This document shows, piece after piece, positions 9,895-20,464 of a DNA stretch of 64,000 nucleotides. The notes under the pieces are model-generated. The model searched no databases and was not told where the DNA came from. It saw nothing but the letters and a program-made list of their open reading frames with translations. The translations under genes and the position numbers were made by a program. The first letter of the stretch is position 1. The number at the start of each line of letters is the position of its first letter. The stretch spans positions 372,001 through 436,000 of the forward strand of contig OZ000552.1 in NCBI GenBank assembly GCA_963923955.1. The letters run 5' to 3'. The DNA is from G963923955 sp963923955. Lineage in GTDB: Bacteria; Pseudomonadota; Gammaproteobacteria; Eutrophobiales; Eutrophobiaceae.

Positions 9895-11301
9895 CTATTT
9901 TCTCCCCTTAACATGCCGCATTAATCTTCGGCGTTTGTCTCGTTGTCTTTTTGTTAAGGTATTCTTTTTGTCCTGATAGGGATTGTTGCTGCTGTATTTG
10001 AATTCGATCAGGATTGGTGTGGCGCTTAGTTTCAGTTCTTTACGCAGGGCTTTTGCGAGGTAGCGCCGATAGGAAGTCGGTACTTGGCTGGTCTGGTTTC
10101 CATGCACGATGATTCGCAGCGGCTTATGGCCGCCGATGTGGGCATAGCGCAGCTTTATCCGGCGGCCATGTACCACCGGAGGGGGGTGAACTGTTACGGC
10201 GTGCGCTAATAATTTTGTTATCTTGGATGAGCTAAATTTCTTATCTTGTGCGCTGCGGATTTTTTCTAGCGAATCAAATAATCCGCCCACCCCGCTGCCG
10301 TGCAGGGCCGAGATAAAATGAACGGGCGCATAGTCAACGAAGCTGAGTTTTCTATCCAGTTGGTCTTTGATGCGCATCTTCTGATAGTCATCCAGGCCGT
10401 CCCATTTGTTAATGGCAATGAGCAGCGATTTGCCGCTCCCTGCGCTTAGGCCGAGCAGGGACAGGTCCTGCTCGGTGACAGCCTCGCCCGCATCAATCAG
10501 CATGATAAGGACCTCGGCCGCATCGATCGCCTGCAGGCTTTTCACGATGCTGAATTTTTCTATGCTGTTCGTTACTCGTGAGCGCCGCCTGATGCCGGCG
10601 GTGTCTATCAGCACGTAGTCTCTGCCGCCTCTCTGGAATGGAACGGCAATGCTGTCTCTGGTTGTGCCGGGCTGATCACAGCTGAGCATGCGCTCCTCAC
10701 CAAGCATGCGATTGACCAGGGTTGACTTACCGACATTAGGGCGACCGATGATAGCTATTTTTAGTCCGTGATTTATCTCGGCTTGATCTTTTTGCTCGTG
10801 CCCAGGAATTGCACCGAGCACATCTTCCATGAGCGCATGAATGCCATCACCACGCGCAGCGGATATGGCGGTGGGCCGACCAAAACCAAGGGCGTGAAAG
10901 TCAGCGCTCAGGAGATGCGGGTTGCGCCCATCGGTCTTATTAACGGCCAGGTGCAGGACCGCACAAAGCGGACGCAACTTTTCAGCAAGCAATTCATCGC
11001 CCGCAGTCAGTCCGGCGCGGCCATCCACGAGCCAGATCACCGCATCCGCCTCCGCTATCGCCTGCAAGGACTGCCGTGCAACTTGTCTCTGCAGGGAAGC
11101 ATTGACACCTTCACCATCCCCCAGCCCCCCGGTATCAATCAGCAGGCAAGTGCGATCTTCGAATCGGGCCAGGCCATATTGACGATCACGGGTGACTCCG
11201 GGATGGTCGGCGACCAGGGCATTACGAGTGCGGGTGAGGCGATTGAACAGGGTGGATTTGCCGACATTGGGGCGGCCGACCAGGGCGATGATTGCGCTCA
11301 T
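9895..11301 (-). CDS. der: Ribosome-associated GTPase Der (EngA)
   Basis: 468 residues. Two tandem GTPase domains are clear: the first P-loop GRPNVGKST near residue 9, the second IGRPNVGKST near 187, with DTGG / DTAG G3 motifs and NKTD / NKWD G4 motifs. A KH-like C-terminal domain (HPPPVVHGRRIKLRYAHIGG) and a basic tail follow. Der acts in assembly of the 50S subunit. Last gene of the ndk-to-der run; 11 bp after bamB. Confidence 0.98.
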   Translation of the reverse strand: MSAIIALVGRPNVGKSTLFNRLTRTRNALVADHPGVTRDRQYGLARFEDRTCLLIDTGGLGDGEGVNASLQRQVARQSLQAIAEADAVIWLVDGRAGLTAGDELLAEKLRPLCAVLHLAVNKTDGRNPHLLSADFHALGFGRPTAISAARGDGIHALMEDVLGAIPGHEQKDQAEINHGLKIAIIGRPNVGKSTLVNRMLGEERMLSCDQPGTTRDSIAVPFQRGGRDYVLIDTAGIRRRSRVTNSIEKFSIVKSLQAIDAAEVLIMLIDAGEAVTEQDLSLLGLSAGSGKSLLIAINKWDGLDDYQKMRIKDQLDRKLSFVDYAPVHFISALHGSGVGGLFDSLEKIRSAQDKKFSSSKITKLLAHAVTVHPPPVVHGRRIKLRYAHIGGHKPLRIIVHGNQTSQVPTSYRRYLAKALRKELKLSATPILIEFKYSSNNPYQDKKNTLTKRQRDKRRRLMRHVKGRK

Positions 11302-11312
11302 GTGCGTTCATC

Positions 11313-12536
11313 TCAACGGTAGGTATAGGCGGCAAGCTCGCCGTTGCTGCAATAGGCGTACAGCATCTTGCCGGCAACTATCGGTGCGGCAATGATGCGT
11401 TCCCTGCACAGGCGCTGCCGGGCGACGAAGCGCCCGGAGGCCTTGTCCATCCAGTGCAGGTAGCCCTTGAAGTCGCCCACAACAAGATACTCGCCGATGA
11501 GCGCCGGCCCGGTGGCAGCGCGTGCATGCAGCTTCTCGCTCTTCCACGCCCGTGTGCCGGTGTAGCGATCAAAGGCGGCGATGTCGCTGTTTTCATCGCT
11601 CACGTAGATATAGCTTTCATCACCGCTTATCTTTGCGTGTGTTGATATATTCTCGCTCCAGATCAGTCGGCCGGTCTGCAGCTGTACCGCGGCCAGATTG
11701 CCCTGGAAGCTGGCAACATAGATGACATCATCGATGATGATCGGCGCGCCATCAATATCCACCATCTTCTCCAACTCAGAACTGCCGCGGGCCGCGGCGA
11801 CTCGTGCTTCCCACAACAACCTGCCCGTGTTGAGCTCGACGGCGGCCAGCCTGCCGCCGTCGAAACCGGCGATGACGATACCGCTGTCCTTGTCGATGAC
11901 CGGTGTGCTGGTGCCGCGCAGCGTCAGGGAGGGGACGCTGCGGTCGTAGATCCACAGGCGCCTGCCGCGCCGGCCATCAAGCCCGAATATTTTTCCGTCA
12001 ATCGTGCGCACTACCACGACCTGGTTGCTCTTCTGCGGGGCTGAGAGTACCTCGCTGGATACCTGCGCGCGCCAGCGCTCGGCGCCGTCTTCTGCGGAAT
12101 AGGCGAGCACCCGGCCTTCGTTGGTGCCGACCATGACCATGTTCTCGCCATAGCCCGGGCCGCCGCTGATCTGCACCCGCGCCCCTCTCTGCCAGAAGGG
12201 GCCATCGTCGATCTGCTCGGTGGCCTTCATCCGCGCCGTCCACAGCTTCCTGCCGTTGGTTGCATCCATGGCGGCCAGCCGGCCCTTGGTATCAACAGTG
12301 AATACGCGCTGGTTGGCAACCACCGGGCGCAGCTTCAGATATTGCTCATCGGTGCCGCTGCCCGTTGCTTCCGACCACAATTCCACAACGTTAATGCGCG
12401 CTCGAAACTCGACCAGCGGTGCGGGCGGCTCGGCTAGGTCTTTATCAGCGCCGAAGAGGTCTGATACGCTGTCCTTTACGCCGCCGCAGCCGGCCAGCAA
12501 AAAGAGCAGCAGAGAAAAAAGAACGGCGCGCTTCAT
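11313..12536 (-). CDS. bamB: Outer membrane protein assembly factor BamB (lipoprotein)
   Basis: 407 residues. The lipobox LLAGC puts the acylated Cys at position 17, followed by GG, so it should be sorted to the outer membrane. The rest is an eight-bladed beta-propeller of PQQ-like repeats, for example GRLAAMDATNGRKLW, GRVLAYSAEDGAERW, GKIFGLDGRRGRRLW and GRLAAVELNTGRLLW. BamB supports BamA in inserting outer-membrane beta-barrels. It directly abuts yfgM. Confidence 0.96.
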   Translation of the reverse strand: MKRAVLFSLLLFLLAGCGGVKDSVSDLFGADKDLAEPPAPLVEFRARINVVELWSEATGSGTDEQYLKLRPVVANQRVFTVDTKGRLAAMDATNGRKLWTARMKATEQIDDGPFWQRGARVQISGGPGYGENMVMVGTNEGRVLAYSAEDGAERWRAQVSSEVLSAPQKSNQVVVVRTIDGKIFGLDGRRGRRLWIYDRSVPSLTLRGTSTPVIDKDSGIVIAGFDGGRLAAVELNTGRLLWEARVAAARGSSELEKMVDIDGAPIIIDDVIYVASFQGNLAAVQLQTGRLIWSENISTHAKISGDESYIYVSDENSDIAAFDRYTGTRAWKSEKLHARAATGPALIGEYLVVGDFKGYLHWMDKASGRFVARQRLCRERIIAAPIVAGKMLYAYCSNGELAAYTYR

Positions 12537-13175
12537 TTACAGATCAACCCGGCCCAGATCATCAAGTTTGAGTTCCAGGATAGCCGTTTCCGCACCGGCG
12601 CTGCGAAACTTGGTCTGCGCCTGTTGATAGGCGCCGCGGGCGGCATCAATGTCTCCCTGCAAGGCAAGGATGTCGCCGCGCAATTCGTCATAGCTGCCTG
12701 AATGGGCGCCACGCTGCTTGACTTCAAGCAGGGCCAGCGCTGCGGCCAATTTCTCCTCGGCGATCAGCACCTGGGCAAGGCGCAATCGTATGTCGTGCCC
12801 CAGGCTCTCATCCTTATTTTTTTCCAGCGCCCGGCGCAGGTACTCTTCAGCCTGCGCCGTCTCTTTATCGCTAACAGCCTGTTTGGCCAGCAGCAGCCCG
12901 GCAAAGACGGCATAGGCGCTGGCGCCGTGTTCAGCAAAGAGCTGCTCAGCAGCGGCACGCGCCCCCGCCGCATCGTTTTCATCGCTGGCACCGAGCATCT
13001 GCTGGTAGATGGTTGAGGCGGCTTCGGCGCGGATGACCTGCTCCGCCTGCCACCAGCGCCAGCCGAATAGGGCGCTGAATCCAAGCACGATGGCGGCGAT
13101 GACCGCTGTGCCGTTGTCGCGCCACCATTTCCTGAGCTGTTCTACCTGTTGCTCCTCGGTTGTGTAGATGTCCAA
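12537..13175 (-). CDS. yfgM: YfgM-like ancillary translocon / periplasmic chaperone subunit
   Basis: 212 residues: a short cytoplasmic N-terminus (MDIYTTEEQQVEQLRKWWRD), one membrane helix at about 22-42 ending in FGWRWWQ, then a TPR-like periplasmic domain. Matches the E. coli YfgM layout and sits between hisS and bamB as usual. The family associates with PpiD and SecYEG. Confidence 0.92.
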   Translation of the reverse strand: MDIYTTEEQQVEQLRKWWRDNGTAVIAAIVLGFSALFGWRWWQAEQVIRAEAASTIYQQMLGASDENDAAGARAAAEQLFAEHGASAYAVFAGLLLAKQAVSDKETAQAEEYLRRALEKNKDESLGHDIRLRLAQVLIAEEKLAAALALLEVKQRGAHSGSYDELRGDILALQGDIDAARGAYQQAQTKFRSAGAETAILELKLDDLGRVDL

Positions 13176-13261
13176 AGCGGCTCTCCCTAAGATAATATTT
13201 TTATAAATTTCAGCGCGAACAAAGGGCGCATTATAGCCCCGCCGGCGGGTCGGATGCAGGA

Positions 13262-14536
13262 CTAAAATTCGATTTTTCTGGATAATACTTGCGCCAGTTC
13301 AGACCAGATCAATTGTTCTTGCTGTGCATCCTCTCTGAGTGCTTTCAGCCCGATGGTCTTATTTTCCATCTCCGCCTCGCCCAGGATTAGGGCGAAGTCG
13401 GCACCGGATCGGTCCGCCTTTTTGAACTGGCTCTTGAAGCTGCCCGCCCCGCAGTGCATGGTCAGGCGCAGCCGCGGCATTTGGTCACGCAGTGCCTCGG
13501 CGAGCGTGATTGCCGCGGCCTTAGCGGCCGCACCGGCCACGATGAAATAGACATGGGGCTTCGTCTCCCCCCCGCCCGCCGCTGACCTGGCAAAGAGTTC
13601 CAGCAGGCGCTCAAGCCCGATGGCAAAGCCGACCGCCGGCGTGGCTGGGCCGCCGAAGTGTTCCACCAGGCCGTCATAACGCCCGCCGGCGCACACCGTT
13701 CCCTGCGCGCCCAGCGCATCGGTGATCCATTCAAAGACGGTCTTGTTGTAGTAATCCAGGCCGCGCACCAGGCGCGGATTGAGCCGGTAGGGAATGTTGG
13801 CGCCATCCAGCATGGATTTAAGCCCGGCAAAATGCTCGGTCGATTCTTCATCCAGGTGATCGGTCAGTGCCGGGGCAGCGGCAAGCAGCGCCTGCATGGC
13901 CGGGTTTTTGCTGTCAAGAATACGCAAGGGATTGTGCGCAAGCCGGCGGTGGCTGTCTTCATCAAGCTGCCTCAGGTGATCTGAAAAATACTCAACCAAT
14001 ACCCGCCGATAGCGCTTTCTGACAGCAGCCGTGCCCAGGGTGTTTAGTTCCAGGCGGATATCGGCAAGCCCCAGCGCCCGCCAACAGCGCGCGCAGAGCA
14101 AGATCAGTTCCGCGTCAATATCCGGCCCCTCCAGGCCATAGGCCTCGGCCCCGATCTGGTGGAACTGGCGCAGGCGTCCTTGTTGCGGTCTCTCATAGCG
14201 AAACATCGGCCCGCCATACCACAGCCGCCGGGGTCCTTGATGGAACAGGCCATGTTCAAGCCCGGCCCGCACCGCACCGGCCGTGCCCTCCGGCCGCAGG
14301 GTCAGGCCCTCGTTATTGCGGTCTAAGAAGCTGTACATCTCCTTAGCAACAATGTCGGTTGTCTCGCCTAAGGAACGCGCAAACAGCTCGGTCTTCTCCA
14401 ATATGGGCAGGCGCAGCTCTTCATAGCCGTAGCCCAGCAATATGGATTGAATGCCCTGCTCCAGCGCCCGCCACAGGGCGGTCTTCTCCGGCAGGGCATC
14501 GTGCATGCCGCGGATGGCTTGAATCTTTGCAGACAA
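13262..14536 (-). CDS. hisS: Histidyl-tRNA synthetase
   Basis: 424 residues, class II synthetase. Motif 2 region [19 protein letters not shown], the histidine-specific [15 protein letters not shown] and the [14 protein letters not shown] motif 3 are all present, followed by an anticodon-binding domain. The start [16 protein letters not shown] is canonical. It contains a 7-base C run (13567-13573) that is in frame and not considered a switch. Confidence 0.98.
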   Translation of the reverse strand: MSAKIQAIRGMHDALPEKTALWRALEQGIQSILLGYGYEELRLPILEKTELFARSLGETTDIVAKEMYSFLDRNNEGLTLRPEGTAGAVRAGLEHGLFHQGPRRLWYGGPMFRYERPQQGRLRQFHQIGAEAYGLEGPDIDAELILLCARCWRALGLADIRLELNTLGTAAVRKRYRRVLVEYFSDHLRQLDEDSHRRLAHNPLRILDSKNPAMQALLAAAPALTDHLDEESTEHFAGLKSMLDGANIPYRLNPRLVRGLDYYNKTVFEWITDALGAQGTVCAGGRYDGLVEHFGGPATPAVGFAIGLERLLELFARSAAGGGETKPHVYFIVAGAAAKAAAITLAEALRDQMPRLRLTMHCGAGSFKSQFKKADRSGADFALILGEAEMENKTIGLKALREDAQQEQLIWSELAQVLSRKIEF

Positions 14537-14613
14537 TTTTAAGCCCCGGCGCTCAGCTTTGATTGGTGGAAAAACGCAGATGAAGCAGCAGGCAGCCGAG
14601 ACAAGCCCAGGCT

Positions 14614-15615
14614 TTATTCTGCGATGCTGCTGGTGCCGGCACTGCTCACGCTGAAGCGGGCAATGCTGGCGCGTGCATAGGGGGCATGATCAATCTGTTC
14701 GCCATTGAAGCGGACGAGCGCGCCTGCAGAAAACCCAAGCAGGATGCGAAAGGGCGCGCGCCCTTGCAGGATCAGGGTCTGGCCATTGCGCGCCAGATCC
14801 AGATACAACTCAGCCCCATCCGCTTCAAAGACTTCCACCCATGAGTCTGCATTTAAGGTGATGCTTACCTCATCCGGGCCCACGCCACGCCGGTCGATAA
14901 TCTCGTCATCCTGCAACGGGGCCGGCGCTGCCATCTCTGTTGCGATGGCGGGATTGGGAGCGGCGGCAGTCGCGGTCAGATCTTCTGCGGCTGCGTCTCC
15001 CTCTGCTGCCGGGCTAGTTGCGGCACCGGGATCGATGGTGTCACCAGTACGCTCCTCTTCCACCGCCTCGCCATCATCAATCTCATCTGCGTATTCCTCT
15101 TCCGCTGCTGCGCCATCATCCGCCTCTGGCGCGGCGCTGGTGGGTGCATTCTCTTCAGCCGCAGCCGGGGCGGACGCAGTGCTTGCAGCATTCGTTGCCT
15201 CAACCGGGGTCTCGACAATGTGCTCGCTCTGCCACCAGGCAAGGAACAACAAGACCAGCACCAGGCTGATCAAGTAACTGAATGCCTTCACCGGCGTATC
15301 GCTGCTACTGGTCTGGGTAGGATGTCTTACTGCGGGGACGATCTCCGGGGGAGGTGCCGGTGCCTCATCGTCATACAGTGCGATGATCGCATCGGCATCG
15401 GCCCCCAGCAGCCGGGCGTAGTTACGCAGATAGCCCCTGGCATAGGTCGCGGCCGGCAGTATGGCAAAGTCATCGGCCTCCAGCGCGGCAATAATGCGCG
15501 GTTCCAGGCGCAGCTTTGCCGCGACATCAGCAACAGACAACTCTTTTTCCAGGCGCAAATTCTTCAGCAATGCGCCGGCACTGTTTTGATTCTCTTGTGC
15601 GTTGCTTGCAGACAT
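14614..15615 (-). CDS. rodZ: RodZ-like cytoskeletal/cell-shape protein
   Basis: 333 residues. N-terminal HTH of the RodZ type (about 18-85: [19 protein letters not shown] and [14 protein letters not shown]), a membrane helix at about 112-130 ([15 protein letters not shown]), an acidic Ala/Glu/Pro-rich linker (about 135-235), and a C-terminal DUF4115-type beta domain ([14 protein letters not shown]). RodZ links MreB to the elongasome. The adjacent pilF starts 3 bp before... its stop side, consistent with the conserved pilF-rodZ-hisS order. Confidence 0.93.
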   Translation of the reverse strand: MSASNAQENQNSAGALLKNLRLEKELSVADVAAKLRLEPRIIAALEADDFAILPAATYARGYLRNYARLLGADADAIIALYDDEAPAPPPEIVPAVRHPTQTSSSDTPVKAFSYLISLVLVLLFLAWWQSEHIVETPVEATNAASTASAPAAAEENAPTSAAPEADDGAAAEEEYADEIDDGEAVEEERTGDTIDPGAATSPAAEGDAAAEDLTATAAAPNPAIATEMAAPAPLQDDEIIDRRGVGPDEVSITLNADSWVEVFEADGAELYLDLARNGQTLILQGRAPFRILLGFSAGALVRFNGEQIDHAPYARASIARFSVSSAGTSSIAE

Positions 15616-15617
15616 GC

Positions 15618-16379
15618 CTAGCGTGGGCCGGAATCCCGTAGCAGGCCGGCCTCTTCGGAGTCCGGATAGTTATTTCTCAACAGCAGGCTGTAGCTGGACA
15701 CGGCATCCTTATCGCCGAGGATGCGCTCCACCTGGATGCCCAGCCACAGGCTCTGCGGCGTGGGCGCGGCGATCTGCTGATAGCGCTGCAAATAGGCACG
15801 GGCCGAGAGGAAGTTCTCTTGCGTAAAGGTGAGCTGCGCCATCTGCATGAGTGCCGCTGGCACCTGCGGGTTCAGCGACAATGCGCGGCGAAAGTACTGC
15901 TCCGCCTTGTCATAAAGCCCGGCCCGATAGGCACAGATGCCGGCGTTCGTCATCGGGATCTCCGGGCTCTCATACAGCGGGTTGTCTGCCGCGCGCACAA
16001 AGATGCTCTCGGCCTTGTCCAGGCGTCCCTGCTGGCACAGAAAGCGTGCATAGTTGTTCATGGTCGGGGAGTCGTTTTTGTTCAGGCTGAGTGCCTTCTT
16101 GAAATGCCGCTCCGCCTTTTTGTATTCGCGTAATTGCTGGTAGAGCAGGCCATAGGCATTGTGTGTTGCATAATAACGCGGATCCGCCTGGTAGGCGCGA
16201 TCCAGCCGCTCCAGCGCGGTTTCATAATTCCCGCGCCGCATGTATTCAATCGCCAGGTTCAGGTTCGCCTGCGCCGAAGCATTGGTCACCGCCCCGGGGC
16301 GGATGTTGTCCTGCGAGCCGGGCAGATTGCAGCCGCCCAACAATGCCGCCAGCGCCAGCATACTGATGAGCCGCTTCAT
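15618..16379 (-). CDS. pilF: Type IV pilus biogenesis/stability lipoprotein PilF (PilW)
   Basis: 253 residues. Lipobox LLGGC with Cys17, then a series of TPR units ([56 protein letters not shown]). PilF is the pilotin that guides PilQ secretin assembly. It overlaps the rlmN stop by 4 bp, so the operon is translationally coupled. It implies type IV pili elsewhere in the genome. Confidence 0.94.
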   Translation of the reverse strand: MKRLISMLALAALLGGCNLPGSQDNIRPGAVTNASAQANLNLAIEYMRRGNYETALERLDRAYQADPRYYATHNAYGLLYQQLREYKKAERHFKKALSLNKNDSPTMNNYARFLCQQGRLDKAESIFVRAADNPLYESPEIPMTNAGICAYRAGLYDKAEQYFRRALSLNPQVPAALMQMAQLTFTQENFLSARAYLQRYQQIAAPTPQSLWLGIQVERILGDKDAVSSYSLLLRNNYPDSEEAGLLRDSGPR

Positions 16380-17452
16380 CCCCGCCGCTCCAGCCGCTTG
16401 GCGCGCGGCGCTACTTCGCCCACGAGCTGTCCGCAGGCGGCGTCGATGTCATCCCCTCTTGTCTTGCGTGTCATGGTCATCAGCCCGGCGTTTAGTAGGG
16501 TCTCCCGAAATTGATCAATAGCAGATTGCGAGGGGCGAGTATAGCCCGAATCGGGGAAGGGGTTGAACGGGATCAGGTTAATCTTTGCCGGCAGCGGGCG
16601 CAGCAACTCGGCCAGGCGGCGGGCGTCTTCCAGGCTGTCGTTGACACCCGCCAGCATGGTGTATTCAAAGGTAATCGCCGCCCCGCCCTGCGCCTCGGCA
16701 TAGCGCCGACAGGCCGCCAGCAGCGCCTTCAGAGAATAACGCCGATTGAGCGGCACGAGCACATCCCGCAGCGCATCATTGGCCGCATGCAAAGAGACCG
16801 CAAGGCTAACCTTGCTCGCTTTGCTTAATTTATCCATCGCCGGCACCAGCCCGGCGGTGCTTAAGGTGATGCGCCGGGCGGACAGGCCAAAGCCGAAGTC
16901 ATCGCGCATCAGCGCGATCGCCGTGACCACATTATCAAAGTTCAGCAAGGGCTCGCCCATACCCATCAGCACCACGTTGCTGATGATGCGCTGGCGCTGT
17001 CGAAAGTAGCCCAGGCGTTCATTCGCCAGCCATACCTGCCCGATGATCTCGGCCACGCTCAAGTTGCGGCTAAAGCCCTGTCTGCCGGTGGCGCAAAAAC
17101 GGCAGTTCAGCGCGCAACCCACTTGGGAGGAGATACACAGCGTGCCGCGCCCGGTCTCCGGGATGAACACCGTCTCAATGCAGTTTTGACCATCCACGCG
17201 CAGCAGCCACTTGCAGGTGCCGTCTTGGGAGCGCTGCTCGGCGATGATCTCCGGCAAGGCAAAATGGGCAATCCCCGGCAGCTGCGCGCGCAAGGCCTTG
17301 CTGAAATTCGTCATCTGCGCAAAGTCGGTGATGCCGTGGTGATAGACCCACTTCATCAGCTGGGTGGCGCGAAAGGGCGTCTCGCCCAGGCGCACAAAAA
17401 AGGCGCGCAGGCCGGCCTGATCAAGGGCGAAGAGGTTGCTGCGAGCGCTCAC
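16376..17452 (-). CDS. rlmN: Dual-specificity rRNA/tRNA methyltransferase RlmN
   Basis: 358 residues from a GTG at 17452, chosen because it lies 5 bp after the ndk stop and gives [18 protein letters not shown], a typical RlmN start; the open frame continues upstream through ndk but that part is low-quality sequence. Radical-SAM enzyme making 2-methyladenosine in 23S rRNA and tRNA. The cluster cysteines are C113, C117 and C120 (CALNCRFC), and the catalytic C-terminal Cys lies in [10 protein letters not shown]. Confidence 0.95.
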   Translation of the reverse strand: MSARSNLFALDQAGLRAFFVRLGETPFRATQLMKWVYHHGITDFAQMTNFSKALRAQLPGIAHFALPEIIAEQRSQDGTCKWLLRVDGQNCIETVFIPETGRGTLCISSQVGCALNCRFCATGRQGFSRNLSVAEIIGQVWLANERLGYFRQRQRIISNVVLMGMGEPLLNFDNVVTAIALMRDDFGFGLSARRITLSTAGLVPAMDKLSKASKVSLAVSLHAANDALRDVLVPLNRRYSLKALLAACRRYAEAQGGAAITFEYTMLAGVNDSLEDARRLAELLRPLPAKINLIPFNPFPDSGYTRPSQSAIDQFRETLLNAGLMTMTRKTRGDDIDAACGQLVGEVAPRAKRLERRG

Positions 17453-17456
17453 GCCG

Positions 17457-17897
17457 TCACCGGGTGCGGGCGTGGATTTCCTTAGGAGAAAAGAAAAAGG
17501 CGATCTCCTGCGTCGCCGTCTCGGCGGCATCAGAGCCATGCACCGCATTCTCGCCCTGATCGCCGTCGGCATCGCAGAGATCCGCCCGGATGCTGCCGGG
17601 GCTCGCATCTTTGGGGAAGGTCGCGCCCATGATCCGGCGGTTAAGTTCAATCGCATTTTCCCCTTCCAGCACCTGGATCAAGACCGGGCCGGAGGCCATG
17701 AAATCCACCAGCTCCTGATAAAAAGGGCGCGCCTTGTGCACGGCATAAAAGGCCCCGGCCTCCTCCGTAGTCAAATGCTGCATCTTCGCCGCCACAATGC
17801 GCAGGCCCTCCTTTTCAAAACGGGAATAGATCTCGCCGATGAGGTCTTTCGCCACCGCATCGGGTTTGATAATGGACAAGGTCCGCTCAATCGCCAT
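17457..17897 (-). CDS. ndk: Nucleoside diphosphate kinase
   Basis: 146 residues. [21 protein letters not shown] start and the phospho-acceptor His in NAVHGSDA are diagnostic. It balances NTP pools. First gene of the ndk-rlmN-pilF-rodZ-hisS-yfgM-bamB-der run. Confidence 0.98.
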   Translation of the reverse strand: MAIERTLSIIKPDAVAKDLIGEIYSRFEKEGLRIVAAKMQHLTTEEAGAFYAVHKARPFYQELVDFMASGPVLIQVLEGENAIELNRRIMGATFPKDASPGSIRADLCDADGDQGENAVHGSDAAETATQEIAFFFSPKEIHARTR

Positions 17898-18003
17898 CTC
17901 GTGACTCCATCTTGAGGTTTATAAAGACCGGGAAAGGCGATTATACGTGTCTATCCCCCGGCGGTAAAACGCAGGGTGCATCCAGGCCGGGGAAATACTG
18001 ATT

Positions 18004-18098
18004 CGTCATTCCTGCGCAAGCAGGAATCTAGCTGGTTTTCGGTGCTGGCCGATGATCACTTCCCTGTGGCTGGATTCCTGGTCAAGCCAGGAATGACG
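18004..18098. repeat. REP/MITE-like imperfect palindromic element
   Basis: 95 bp in the ndk-sufT gap. It opens CGTCATTCCTG and closes CCAGGAATGACG, and each half is itself a hairpin (ATTCCTGCGCAAGCAGGAAT; ATTCCTGGTCAAGCCAGGAAT is the mirrored arm, each within 21 bases). The design resembles dispersed paired-REP elements of many proteobacteria. Copy number elsewhere is unknown. Confidence 0.7.
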
Positions 18099-18145
18099 GG
18101 AAAGGCGAGGTGTTGCACTAGCCGACGGCGAGTTGCCGGGGTCGG

Positions 18146-18727
18146 CTAAAACATCCCCGTCTCCAAGCGCGCGGCCTCACTCATCATGGCGTAGTTCCAA
18201 GGCGGGTCGAAGGTCAGTTCAACCTCAACCTCGCTGACATTGGGCACCGCCGCCACCTTGTAGCGCACATCTTCGGCCAGAAACTCGCCCATGCCGCAGC
18301 CGGGCGCGGTCAGGGTCATGAGGATATTCACGGCATTGCCGCCGTCCGGCAGCGGCGTGATCCTGCATTCATAAATCAAACCAAGCTCGACCACATTGAC
18401 CGGGATCTCCGGATCATAACAGGTGCGCATCTGGTTCCAGACCTGCTCCTCGTTCACCGAGCCATCGGCCGGCACCTCCGCCGCATTGATGACGCTCTCG
18501 GCGGGCACGGCAAAGCCCAAGGCATCGGCATCCTTGGCGCCGACTTGCGCCAGATTACCGTTGACATTGACCGTGTAATTGCCGCCCAGGGCCTGGGTGA
18601 TGAAGACAACGCTGTCCTGGGGTAAGGTGATGTGCTCGCCCATGGGGATGAGAATGGCCTCGCAGTCGCGGGCCAGCGTGATCGGCTCGTTGTTTCCCAT
18701 GTTTCCCATGTTCATGCCCATATTCAT
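18146..18727 (-). CDS. sufT: SufT-like iron-sulfur assembly protein (MIP18/DUF59 family)
   Basis: 193 residues from the ATG at 18727, which overlaps the sufU stop as ATGA; a longer frame runs inside sufU but is not needed. The N-terminus is a Met/Asn/Gly-rich stretch (MNMGMNMGNMGNNEP). The C-terminal half is the MIP18 fold, with CYDPEIPVNVVELGLIYEC and the Cys motif LTAPGCGMGEFL. SufT proteins help mature Fe-S proteins under demand. Last gene of the SUF operon. Confidence 0.9.
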   Translation of the reverse strand: MNMGMNMGNMGNNEPITLARDCEAILIPMGEHITLPQDSVVFITQALGGNYTVNVNGNLAQVGAKDADALGFAVPAESVINAAEVPADGSVNEEQVWNQMRTCYDPEIPVNVVELGLIYECRITPLPDGGNAVNILMTLTAPGCGMGEFLAEDVRYKVAAVPNVSEVEVELTFDPPWNYAMMSEAARLETGMF

Positions 18728-19173
18728 TCCGTTGACACCGGTGCCTGACTGCCTTCCAGCGCGCCCTGCAAGGTATGCCAGCATAGCGTGGCGCACTTAA
18801 CGCGAGTCGGATAATCGCGCACACCGGCTAAAGCCGCGAGCTTGCCCAGCCGATCCAGCTCCGGCGCACCATCGTCTTGTGTCAGCAGCCGGTGGAAGTC
18901 CTTGAATATCGCCTCCGCCTCAGCGGAGGTCTTGCCTTTCATGGCCTCCGTCATCAGCGAGGCAGAGGCCACCGAGATCGCACAGCCATTGCCGTCAAAG
19001 CCGATGTCGTCAATCCGTCCGCCGTTCATCTTCAGGTACAACATGAGGCGGTCGCCGCAGAGCGGGTTAAAGCCCTCTAAAGCGCAGTCGGCATCTTCCA
19101 TCTTGCCGAAGTTACGCGGGCTGCGGTTGTGATCGACGATTACTTCCTGGTATAAATCTTTCAGGTCAAGCAT
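18724..19173 (-). CDS. sufU: Iron-sulfur scaffold/sulfurtransferase SufU
   Basis: 149 residues, IscU/SufU fold. Metal-binding residues are visible in NPLCGDR, NGCAIS and VKCATLCWHTL. Its length and position right after sufS fit the zinc-dependent SufU that takes persulfide from SufS, replacing SufE of the classic enterobacterial operon. Follows sufS by 13 bp. Confidence 0.93.
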   Translation of the reverse strand: MLDLKDLYQEVIVDHNRSPRNFGKMEDADCALEGFNPLCGDRLMLYLKMNGGRIDDIGFDGNGCAISVASASLMTEAMKGKTSAEAEAIFKDFHRLLTQDDGAPELDRLGKLAALAGVRDYPTRVKCATLCWHTLQGALEGSQAPVSTE

Positions 19174-19186
19174 GGCGAAGCGCTCT

Positions 19187-20464
19187 TTACTTAAATATCC
19201 GCTTGGCGTTTTCTATGCCGGCAATGAGCGCATCCACTTCATCCCGGGTGTTGTAAAAGGCAAAGGAGGCGCGCGCAGTCGCCGGCACCTTGAAGCGCGC
19301 CATGATCGGCATGGCGCAGTGATGCCCGGTGCGAATGGCAATGCCGTCATGATCCAGGATCGTCCCCAGATCATGCGGATGAATGTTGTCCACAACGAAG
19401 GACAGGATGCTGGCCTTGTCTTGTGCGGTGCCGATCAGGCGCAGGCCCTTCACTGCGGCAGCAGCTTGAGTCGCATAGTCCAGCAGCTCCTGTTCGTAGG
19501 CGGCGATTGCTTCCATCCCGATGGCGCTGACATACTCCACCGCCGCGCCCAGGCCGATGCTGCCGGCGATGTGCGGGGTGCCGGCCTCAAACTTGTTCGG
19601 CAACTCCGCATAGGTGGATTTCTCAAAGGTAACCATCTTGATCATGTCGCCGCCGCCGTGATACGGGGGCATGGCGTTGAGCAAATTTTCCTTGCCATAG
19701 AGCACGCCGAAACCGGTCGGGCCGAATAGCTTGTGTGAGGAGAAGGTATAAAAATCCGCCTCCAGGTCTTGCACGTCAATGGCGGTATGCGGGGCGGCCT
19801 GGGCGCCATCAATCAGCGTGACCGCGCCCTGCTCATGCGCCAGCGCCAGCAGTTCTCTCACCGGATTGATGCTGCCCAGCGCATTGGATATATGCGTGAG
19901 GGCTACGATGCGCGTTGCCGGGCGCAGTAATTTTTTATACTCATCCAGGATGAGCTCGCCGGCATCGTTGATCGGCGCGACTTGCAACACGGCCCCGGTC
20001 TGCTCGCACAGCAGCTGCCAGGGGACGATGTTGGAATGATGCTCCATGGCCGAGATCAGGATTTCATCGCCGATTTTAAGGCGCGGGCGGCCATAGCTCT
20101 GCGCCACCAGGTTGATGCCCTCGGTGGTGCCGGTGGTGAAGATGATTTCTTTCTCCGAGCGCGCGTTGATAAATCTCTGGATTGTTTTGCGGGTGGCTTC
20201 GTAAGCCGCAGTGGCCTTCTCGCTTAAGGTATGTACGCCGCGGTGGATGTTGGAATTGTATTCGCGATAATACTGATCGATGCGGTCGATCACCTGCTGC
20301 GGCTTCTGGCTGGTGGCCGCATTGTCCAGGTAAACCAGCGGCTTACCATGCACCTGTTGCGCCAGAGCCGGGAACTCGGCGCGGTGCTTTTCCACCTCTA
20401 GGCCGGGTTGAGATTCCAGTGCTGGGGCAAGTTGGGTTATTGCCTGATTCATTGTCCCGCTCAT
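19187..20464 (-). CDS. sufS: Cysteine desulfurase SufS
   Basis: 425 residues. PLP-binding Lys is in TFSSHKLFGPTGFGVLYG, and the active-site Cys is in IRTGHHCAMPIM, the group II (SufS/CsdA) signature. It releases sulfur from cysteine for Fe-S assembly. Overlaps the sufD stop as ATGA. An N-terminal 20-residue extension precedes VEKHRAEFPALAQQVHG. Confidence 0.97.
   Translation of the reverse strand: MSGTMNQAITQLAPALESQPGLEVEKHRAEFPALAQQVHGKPLVYLDNAATSQKPQQVIDRIDQYYREYNSNIHRGVHTLSEKATAAYEATRKTIQRFINARSEKEIIFTTGTTEGINLVAQSYGRPRLKIGDEILISAMEHHSNIVPWQLLCEQTGAVLQVAPINDAGELILDEYKKLLRPATRIVALTHISNALGSINPVRELLALAHEQGAVTLIDGAQAAPHTAIDVQDLEADFYTFSSHKLFGPTGFGVLYGKENLLNAMPPYHGGGDMIKMVTFEKSTYAELPNKFEAGTPHIAGSIGLGAAVEYVSAIGMEAIAAYEQELLDYATQAAAAVKGLRLIGTAQDKASILSFVVDNIHPHDLGTILDHDGIAIRTGHHCAMPIMARFKVPATARASFAFYNTRDEVDALIAGIENAKRIFK

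Noticed and set aside
9627..9911. Plus-strand ORF across the tracrRNA
   Set aside because: Overlaps the tracrRNA promoter, anti-repeat and terminator; non-coding RNA explains the region better.
13567..13573. 7-base C run in hisS as a phase switch
   Set aside because: Too short, in frame and in an essential gene.
17453..17656. N-terminal extension of RlmN inside ndk
   Set aside because: Its composition (Arg/Ser-rich) is that of an antisense-frame shadow of ndk, not a domain.
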